Of a stretch of 53,228 nucleotides of DNA, positions 48,464 to 53,228 are shown in pieces. Source of the DNA: an uncultured Agathobaculum sp. GTDB taxonomy: Bacteria > Bacillota > Clostridia > Oscillospirales > Butyricicoccaceae. Under the pieces are notes generated by a model. That model saw only the letters and a list, made by a program, of their open reading frames with translations, ran no database searches and was not told where the DNA came from. The stretch spans positions 1 through 53,228 of the forward strand of contig CALWUJ010000012.1 in the NCBI GenBank assembly GCA_944384725.1. Direction: 5' to 3'. The stretch's first letter is position 1. Each line of letters begins with the position of its first letter. Both the position numbers and the translations under genes were made by a program.

Positions 48464-49455
48464 GTGATGAAGAATATTTTGAGCAGTTGGTATCCAACAG
48501 TCTGGACGGCACCTTGACCGATTCCGAACGGGAAAAGCTCGAAGAGCATCTGGCGGAGTGCCCCTCGTGCGCCGCGCTGAAACAGGATCTGGAGCAGATG
48601 CGGGCATGGTTTGCCGAAGAGGTGGAGACGCCCGAGGGACTGCACGAAGGCATTATGCAGAAGCTGGAGCAGGAAACCAAACTGCGCGTGGTTCAGCCGG
48701 AAAAGCCGGTGCGCCGCATGCCGGTGTTCACGATGGTGGCGGCGGCTGCCGTGGTGGTGCTGGTGGTGCTCGGCGGCGGGCTGATGCCTGCGTTCAGCAC
48801 GGTGGACAGTGCGCGCAGTGGGAATACGACTGCCGCGTCGGACGGAGCCGCCGCTGCGGATACCGCTGGTCAGGCGGTTGCGGACGCGGCCGAGGATGCA
48901 GGGCTGACGGCGGGCAGTGAGGAAAACGCCGGTGCAGCGGTTGCACCCTCGGAAGGCGGGCAGACCGTACAGTCGCGCAACAGCGTGCCGGAAAACAGTG
49001 CTGCTGCACCGCAGGACAGCGCGGGAAGCACGGTAGAGCAGTCGACGGGCGGCAGCAGTGCAGCACAAACAACCGATGACGAGGTCTGGGCTGAATTGCA
49101 GCCGAATACAAAGGGTGTTGCGGACAGCAGCGCCGAGCAGGCCGAGCCTAAGGTGAATATTGCACTGGCAGAAGCGCAGCCATCAATTAAATTGCCCAGT
49201 TCACTGAGTGGAACCAGCGTGGCGCATTGTTATTTTGCCGATGGCGGAAAAGAGATACCGGATATCGACGGGCAATTGGTTGCCACGGTAGATGGGATCT
49301 CGTGGTTCTTGCTGGATAACAACATGACCACCTTGCAGGACACACTTACCCGGGTCGAGGATGCCGGTTTTACGGTTTCGGCATACGAGAACGTGGGTCT
49401 GACCATCGACAGCAAGGCGGCTTCATGGCTGTTGATCGTGCAAACAGCGGCATAA
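48460..49455 (+). CDS. Membrane anti-sigma factor with zinc-finger N-terminus
   Basis: This 331-residue protein probably sequesters the ECF sigma factor encoded just upstream. Its first 50 residues form a ZAS/zf-HC2 domain with H30-x3-C34-x2-C37 in LEEHLAECPSCAAL. One transmembrane helix follows at about residues 89-108 (VAAAAVVVLVVLGGG). Outside the membrane is a low-complexity Ala/Ser/Gly/Thr region (about 115-225), then a folded C-terminal part from about residue 240 (LPSSLSGTSVAHCYFADGGK, then DGISWFLLDNNMTTLQDTL). The outer part could sense an envelope signal. The ATG overlaps the sigma gene, and GGAGGCGGGG precedes it. Confidence 0.9.
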   Translation: MSDEEYFEQLVSNSLDGTLTDSEREKLEEHLAECPSCAALKQDLEQMRAWFAEEVETPEGLHEGIMQKLEQETKLRVVQPEKPVRRMPVFTMVAAAAVVVLVVLGGGLMPAFSTVDSARSGNTTAASDGAAAADTAGQAVADAAEDAGLTAGSEENAGAAVAPSEGGQTVQSRNSVPENSAAAPQDSAGSTVEQSTGGSSAAQTTDDEVWAELQPNTKGVADSSAEQAEPKVNIALAEAQPSIKLPSSLSGTSVAHCYFADGGKEIPDIDGQLVATVDGISWFLLDNNMTTLQDTLTRVEDAGFTVSAYENVGLTIDSKAASWLLIVQTAA

Positions 49456-49472
49456 TTATGAAAAATGACAGT

Positions 49473-49512
49473 AAAACCGGCCCGGAAACGACGCTTTTTC
49501 GGGCTGGTTTTC
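49473..49512 (+). terminator. Rho-independent terminator after the anti-sigma gene
   Basis: AAAACCGGCCCG pairs with CGGGCTGGTTTT with one wobble pair, around a 15-base loop, followed by a short T run. Confidence 0.75.
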
Positions 49513-49572
49513 CATACTTCGGGAAATTAGAAGAATTTCACAAAAATTCTTCAAAAATTTTGTTTGTACCCA

Positions 49573-49601
49573 TTGACTTCATGGCGTGCAGGCAGTATAA
49601 T
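49573..49601 (+). promoter_or_regulatory. Strong sigma-A promoter of the S10 ribosomal protein operon
   Basis: TTGACT (49573-49578) and a consensus TATAAT (49596-49601) are 17 bp apart. Transcription would begin near 49608, about 358 bases upstream of rpsJ. Confidence 0.88.
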
Positions 49602-49607
49602 ATACAG

Positions 49608-49965
49608 GCACCTGCGAAAGCGGGGAAAACGCGATGATGCCGGAGATTGCTGCCATGCGCAGGTAACTTCGGCGGAGTAGGTCCGACAATCGGGCGGTTG
49701 AGATAACTGCTATCAGCCAAAGGCATTCTGCCTTTCGGCAAAAATGCAATGTTCGTGCGTAAATTCGGGACTCGCGGCGCGTGCGCCGTCAAGCCGATAG
49801 CCCGAACCACTTGTGTTTCTTATTGTGACCGGATCGTTACACTATCAGTGTGCCCGGTTATTTTCATGCCCGCGTGTGATACACACGGCGGGGTTGCAGT
49901 TTCTCTCCGTAGCGAGTCAAAACATTATTTAATGTATGGCACACATACGAGGAGGAAAAACCACC
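49608..49965 (+). promoter_or_regulatory. Long structured 5' leader of the S10 operon
   Basis: The leader carries several stems. ACCTGCG (49610-49616) pairs with CGCAGGT (49658-49664) right at the predicted RNA 5' end. GCCAAAGGCA pairs with TGCCTTTCGGC (49716-49739) and is followed by AAAAAT. ACCGG with inner ACACT/AGTGT pairs back to CCGGT (49828-49858) and is followed by TTATTTTC. CCCGC-GTGTG pairs with CACAC-GCGGG (49869-49892). The third stem resembles an attenuator. Such leaders usually bind a protein made by the operon (L4 in E. coli), but no ligand is shown here. Confidence 0.7.
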
Positions 49966-50277
49966 ATGGCAAACGCACAGAAGATTCGCATTCGCCTCAA
50001 GGCGTACGATCACGAGCTGATCGACCAGTCCGCAGAGAAGATCATCGAGACCGCTAAGCGCAACGGCGCGAAGGTTTCCGGCCCGATCCCGCTGCCGACC
50101 GAGAAGCAGATCGTTACCATCCTGCGCGCGGTACACAAGTACAAGGATTCCCGCGAGCAGTTCGAGCGCCGCACCCACAAGCGCCTGATCGACATCATCA
50201 ACCCGAATCAGGCTACCATCGAGGCGCTGACCACCCTCGACCTGCCGGCTGGCGTCGAGTTCGAGGTTAAGCTTTAA
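49966..50277 (+). CDS. rpsJ: 30S ribosomal protein S10
   Basis: S10 is part of the 30S head and also the NusE antitermination factor. The 103-residue protein starts [20 protein letters not shown] and has [20 protein letters not shown] near residue 45 and [13 protein letters not shown] near residue 72, standard for the family. The ATG at 49966 follows GAGGAGG. It is the first gene of the operon. The 124 bases to rplC include a GC-rich stem (GCCGCG/CGCGGC near 50328) and no other gene. Confidence 0.97.
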   Translation: MANAQKIRIRLKAYDHELIDQSAEKIIETAKRNGAKVSGPIPLPTEKQIVTILRAVHKYKDSREQFERRTHKRLIDIINPNQATIEALTTLDLPAGVEFEVKL

Positions 50278-50401
50278 TTTCTGTCAACAGGCAGACGGAC
50301 TAACCCAACCGGCTGCTTGAAGCCCTGCCGCGACACGCGCGGCGAGGTCATGTTGGCGGCCAAATGCCGTCAACCAATAACCTTTAAGGAGGAAAATGCA
50401 A

Positions 50402-51100
50402 ATGCTGCAGAAAGCAATCATCGGCAAGAAGGTCGGCATGACCCAGATCTTCAATGCTGACGGCAAGGTGATCCCCTGCACCGTTATCGAGGCAGGCCCT
50501 TGCGTTGTCACCCAGCTCAAGACCGAAGAGAAGGACGGCTACAATGCGGTTCAGTTCGGTTTCGAGGACATCAAGGAGCGCAAGCTCAACAAGCCGGAGA
50601 AGGGCCACCTGAAGAAAGCTGGCGATTCTCTTAAGAAGTACCTCAAGGAGTTCCGCTTTGCGGACTGCTCCACCTTCCAGCTTGGCGATGTGATCAAGGC
50701 CGACATGTTCGTCGCTGGCGACTATGTCGACGTAACCGGCACTTCCAAGGGTAAGGGCTACGCGGGCGTTATCAAGCGCTTCAACGCTGGCCGCTCCCCG
50801 ATGAGCCACGGCGCCGGCCCGATGCACCGTCATCAGGGTTCCATGGGCGCTTGCTCCGATCCGTCCAAGATCATGAAGGGCAAAATGATGCCGGGCCACA
50901 TGGGCGCTGAGCAGGTCACTGTGCAGAACCTCGACGTTGTCAAGGTTGACGCAGAGCTGAACCTGATCGCGGTTTGCGGCGCGGTACCGGGCCCGAAGGG
51001 CGGCATCGTGGTGCTCAAGAACACCGTCAAGAACAACAAGGTTGCCAAGGGCGAGGCTGGCGTCAGCAAGAACCCGCAGAAGGCTTCCGCGAGAAAGTAA
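50402..51100 (+). CDS. rplC: 50S ribosomal protein L3
   Basis: L3 is an early assembly protein of the large subunit near the peptidyl transferase centre. The 232-residue protein has [20 protein letters not shown] at the start, [13 protein letters not shown] near residue 115, and [20 protein letters not shown] near residue 138, the loop near the catalytic centre. It is longer than the common 205-215, with extra lysine-rich residues at the end ([16 protein letters not shown]). The ATG at 50402 is nine bases from AAGGAGG; an ATG at 50396 is closer. Confidence 0.97.
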   Translation: MLQKAIIGKKVGMTQIFNADGKVIPCTVIEAGPCVVTQLKTEEKDGYNAVQFGFEDIKERKLNKPEKGHLKKAGDSLKKYLKEFRFADCSTFQLGDVIKADMFVAGDYVDVTGTSKGKGYAGVIKRFNAGRSPMSHGAGPMHRHQGSMGACSDPSKIMKGKMMPGHMGAEQVTVQNLDVVKVDAELNLIAVCGAVPGPKGGIVVLKNTVKNNKVAKGEAGVSKNPQKASARK

Positions 51101-51118
51101 GGGAAGGAGGAGCAACTC

Positions 51119-51742
51119 ATGCCTACAGTAGCAGTTTTTGATATGACCGGTAAGAAGACCGGCGAGATGGAGCTGAACGAGGCCGTTTTCGGCATCGAGC
51201 CCAACATGGCTGTGGTTCACGCCGCAGTGAAGAATTACCTGGCTAACCAGCGTCAGGGCACCCAGTCCACGCTGACCCGTGCAGAGGTCCGTGGCGGCGG
51301 CATCAAGCCGTGGCGCCAGAAGGGCACCGGCCGCGCCCGTCAGGGTTCGATCCGCTCTCCGCAGTGGACCCACGGCGGTATTGCCCTCGGCCCGAAGCCC
51401 CGTTCCTACAACTACCACCTGACCAAGAAGACCAAGCGTCTGGCTATGCTCTCTGCCCTGTCTGCCAAGGCAGCTGCGGGCGAGATCATCGTCATCGACG
51501 GCCTGGACATGGGCGAGATCAAGACCAAGACCTTCGCGGGCTTCCTCAAATCTGTTGAGGCTACCGGCAAGAGCTTGGTCGTGACTCCCGAGGTCCGCAC
51601 GAACGTCGTCAAGTCCGCGGCTAACATCCCGGGCGTGCGCACGACGATCGCGTCTACCCTCAACGTATACGAAATCCTCAACGCTGACAAGTTCATCATC
51701 GACAAGGCAGCGGTTGAGAAGCTGCAGGAGGTGTACGCATAA
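51119..51742 (+). CDS. rplD: 50S ribosomal protein L4
   Basis: L4 binds 23S rRNA near the exit tunnel, and in E. coli also represses the S10 operon. The 207-residue protein has [20 protein letters not shown] near residue 42 and [20 protein letters not shown] near residue 65, the extended loop of the family, and ends in the globular part with [29 protein letters not shown] precedes the ATG. The stop shares one base with the rplW start. Confidence 0.97.
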   Translation: MPTVAVFDMTGKKTGEMELNEAVFGIEPNMAVVHAAVKNYLANQRQGTQSTLTRAEVRGGGIKPWRQKGTGRARQGSIRSPQWTHGGIALGPKPRSYNYHLTKKTKRLAMLSALSAKAAAGEIIVIDGLDMGEIKTKTFAGFLKSVEATGKSLVVTPEVRTNVVKSAANIPGVRTTIASTLNVYEILNADKFIIDKAAVEKLQEVYA

Positions 51743-52035
51743 TGAAGTTCGCTTACGATATTATCAAGAAGCCGATCATCACCGAGCGTTCCATGATGGG
51801 CACCCAGAACAACAAGTACACCTTCGAGGTCGCCGCTGACGCGGGCAAGATCGAGATCAAGAAGGCTGTTGAAGAGATCTTCGACGTAAAGGTTCAGAAG
51901 GTCAACACCATCAAGCTGCCGGGCAAGTGGAAGCGCATGGGCGTCCACGTCGGCAAGCGCCCCGACATCAAGAAGGCGGTCGTTACCCTGACCCCGGATT
52001 CCAAGGGCATCGAGCTTTTTGAGAACATGATGTAA
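51742..52035 (+). CDS. rplW: 50S ribosomal protein L23
   Basis: L23 lies at the tunnel exit and docks the trigger factor and the signal recognition particle. The 97-residue protein has [13 protein letters not shown] at residue 5, [20 protein letters not shown] near residue 27, and [14 protein letters not shown] near residue 54. Length and motifs are standard. It is coupled to rplD by a one-base overlap. The 69 bases to rplB contain two small stems (AGCC/GGCT and GGGG/CCCC). Confidence 0.97.
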   Translation: MKFAYDIIKKPIITERSMMGTQNNKYTFEVAADAGKIEIKKAVEEIFDVKVQKVNTIKLPGKWKRMGVHVGKRPDIKKAVVTLTPDSKGIELFENMM

Positions 52036-52104
52036 TCAGCCTTTCGGCTATGTATGGGGATGACACCCCGATAAGAAACAGAATCTAAGGAGTTGAAAAT
52101 CCAA

Positions 52105-52938
52105 ATGGCTATCAAGACTTTCAACCCGACGACGCCCTCGCGCAGAAACATGACTGTGCTGTCCTACAAGGGCCTGTCTAAGGTGAAGCCCGAGAAGAGC
52201 CTTCTCGAAAAGGTCAAGAAGACCGCCGGCCGCAACAGCTATGGCCGCATCACCGTTCGTCACATTGGCGGCGGCAACAAGAAAAAGTACCGTATCATCG
52301 ACTTCAAGCGTCAGAAGCTGGATATGCCGGCAACCGTTATGACGCTGGAGTACGATCCGAACCGCTCCGCGAACATCGCGCTGGTTCAGTATGAGGACGG
52401 CGTTAAGGCTTATATCCTCGCGCCGGAAGGCCTCAAGATCGGCGATAAGGTCGTTTCTTCCGCCAACGCGGATATCAAGCCCGGCAACTGCCTGCCGGTT
52501 GCCAATATTCCGGTTGGTACTATGATCCACAACATTGAGCTGTACCCTGGCAAGGGCGCGCAGCTGGTTCGTTCCGCAGGCGTCGGCGCTCAGCTGATGG
52601 CAAAGGAGAACGGCAAGGCGATGGTTCGTTTGCCCTCCGGTGAGCTGCGTTACGTTCGTCTGGAGTGCAAGGCAACCATCGGCGTTGTCGGCAACTCCGA
52701 CCACTCCAACGTCCAGATCGGTAAGGCTGGCCGTACCCGTCACATGGGCATCCGTCCGACCGTCCGCGGTTCTGTTATGAACCCGTGCGATCACCCGCAC
52801 GGCGGCGGCGAAGGCAAGAGCCCGATCGGTCGCCCGAGCCCGGTTACCCCGTGGGGCAAGCCGGCTATGGGTTACAAGACCCGCAAGAAGAACCACCGCA
52901 CGGATAAGCAGATCGTGCGTCGTCGCAACGGCAAGTAA
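52105..52938 (+). CDS. rplB: 50S ribosomal protein L2
   Basis: L2 is a core large-subunit protein needed for subunit association. The 277-residue protein starts [20 protein letters not shown] and has [20 protein letters not shown] near residue 45. The conserved C-terminal part is [20 protein letters not shown] near residue 218, followed by [12 protein letters not shown], which includes the histidine important for peptidyl transfer. AAGGAG lies 12 bases before the ATG at 52105. Length is standard. Confidence 0.98.
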   Translation: MAIKTFNPTTPSRRNMTVLSYKGLSKVKPEKSLLEKVKKTAGRNSYGRITVRHIGGGNKKKYRIIDFKRQKLDMPATVMTLEYDPNRSANIALVQYEDGVKAYILAPEGLKIGDKVVSSANADIKPGNCLPVANIPVGTMIHNIELYPGKGAQLVRSAGVGAQLMAKENGKAMVRLPSGELRYVRLECKATIGVVGNSDHSNVQIGKAGRTRHMGIRPTVRGSVMNPCDHPHGGGEGKSPIGRPSPVTPWGKPAMGYKTRKKNHRTDKQIVRRRNGK

Positions 52939-52956
52939 GAAAGGAGTTAACGTTAT

Positions 52957-53228
52957 ATGGGCAGAAGTGTCAAGAAGGGCCCTTTTGTGGCTCCTGAGCT
53001 TATCAAAAGAGTCGTTGAAATGAATGAAAAGGGCGAGAAGAAGGTCCTCAAGACCTGGTCCCGCGCTTCCACGATCTTCCCGGAGTTCGTCGGTCACACC
53101 TTCGCGGTGCACGACGGCCGCAAGCATGTTCCGGTGTATGTCACCGAGGACATGGTTGGTCACAAGCTGGGCGAGTTTGCTCCCACCCGTACCTACAAGG
53201 GTCACGCGGGCAGCAAGACCTCCAATAA
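52957..53228 (+). CDS. rpsS: 30S ribosomal protein S19 (3' end cut by the window)
   Basis: S19 sits in the 30S head and contacts S13 and tRNA. The visible 90 residues start [20 protein letters not shown] and include [20 protein letters not shown] near residue 38 and [20 protein letters not shown] at the end, all standard. The reading frame is still open at the last base: the terminal AA is the start of an unfinished codon, not a stop. AAAGGAG precedes the ATG. The usual length of 92-95 means only a few residues are missing. Confidence 0.96.
   Translation, partial: MGRSVKKGPFVAPELIKRVVEMNEKGEKKVLKTWSRASTIFPEFVGHTFAVHDGRKHVPVYVTEDMVGHKLGEFAPTRTYKGHAGSKTSN

Noticed and set aside
49608-49965. 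Possible GEMM, ydaO, T-box or TPP riboswitch in the S10 leader
   Set aside because: None of the conserved core motifs of these classes could be found; a ribosomal-protein leader fits the context better.
52048-53205. 385-codon minus-strand frame opposite rplB and rpsS
   Set aside because: It is antisense to two highly conserved ribosomal genes and has no ribosome binding site or domain.
1-53228. Defence system, toxin-antitoxin pair, prophage or insertion sequence
   Set aside because: Every sizeable gene in the window has a housekeeping, metabolic, transport or regulatory assignment, apart from the small tail-anchored protein; none shows nuclease, transposase or toxin features.

Overview
The window looks like chromosomal DNA of a high-G+C, spore-forming member of the Clostridia (Firmicutes). 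The reasons are a SpoIIE sporulation phosphatase, AGGAGG-type ribosome binding sites, the anaerobic (cbi) cobalamin route, rubredoxin, and an S10 ribosomal operon in the usual Firmicutes order. The gut Oscillospirales/Butyricicoccaceae-like group is an inference. I saw no insertion sequence, phage, CRISPR array or integrase.

Layout. (1) 1-848: tRNA-Val with its terminator and a hexapeptide acetyltransferase. (2) 1006-3849: a three-gene TRAP transporter. (3) 3906-15819: a uronate/pectin oligosaccharide locus with a YesL-like membrane protein, an MsmX-type ATPase, a GntR/FCD repressor, a sugar ABC transporter, a cytoplasmic GH28 enzyme, and UxaC, UxuA and UxuB. Copies of one operator-like motif sit at the ATPase, repressor and transporter promoters. 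(4) 15896-17443: a siroheme-type sulfite/nitrite reductase on the minus strand. (5) 17599-43003: a very large cobalamin locus. cbiQ-cbiO has its own promoter. A second promoter plus a cobalamin riboswitch then precedes 25 tightly packed genes, cbiM to cbiK. These cover tetrapyrrole synthesis from glutamyl-tRNA (hemA, hemL, hemB, hemC, cobA-hemD), the anaerobic corrin ring steps, adenosylation, side-chain and lower-ligand assembly. (6) 43123-46045: spoIIE, a small membrane-anchored protein and rubredoxin. (7) 46216-49455: a DedA protein, a tRNA-dihydrouridine synthase, and an ECF sigma factor with its anti-sigma factor. (8) 49573-53228: promoter, about 360 nt of structured leader, then rpsJ-rplC-rplD-rplW-rplB-rpsS (last gene cut by the window end).

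How it works together. The uronate locus would import acidic oligosaccharides, cleave them inside the cell and convert glucuronate to 2-keto-3-deoxygluconate. The cobalamin locus supplies its own uroporphyrinogen III, converts precorrin-2 to sirohydrochlorin with a fused SirC domain, loads cobalt with CbiK, and imports cobalt through CbiMNQO. Sirohydrochlorin is also the siroheme precursor, so the neighbouring reductase may draw on the same pathway. The most unusual points are the shared operator motif, the separation of cbiQO from the riboswitch, the CbiJ-SirC fusion, a shortened CobU-like protein with a degenerate P-loop, a hairpin burying the ribosome binding site after spoIIE, and the long S10 leader. 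I did not find a convincing wholly new defence or mobile system.
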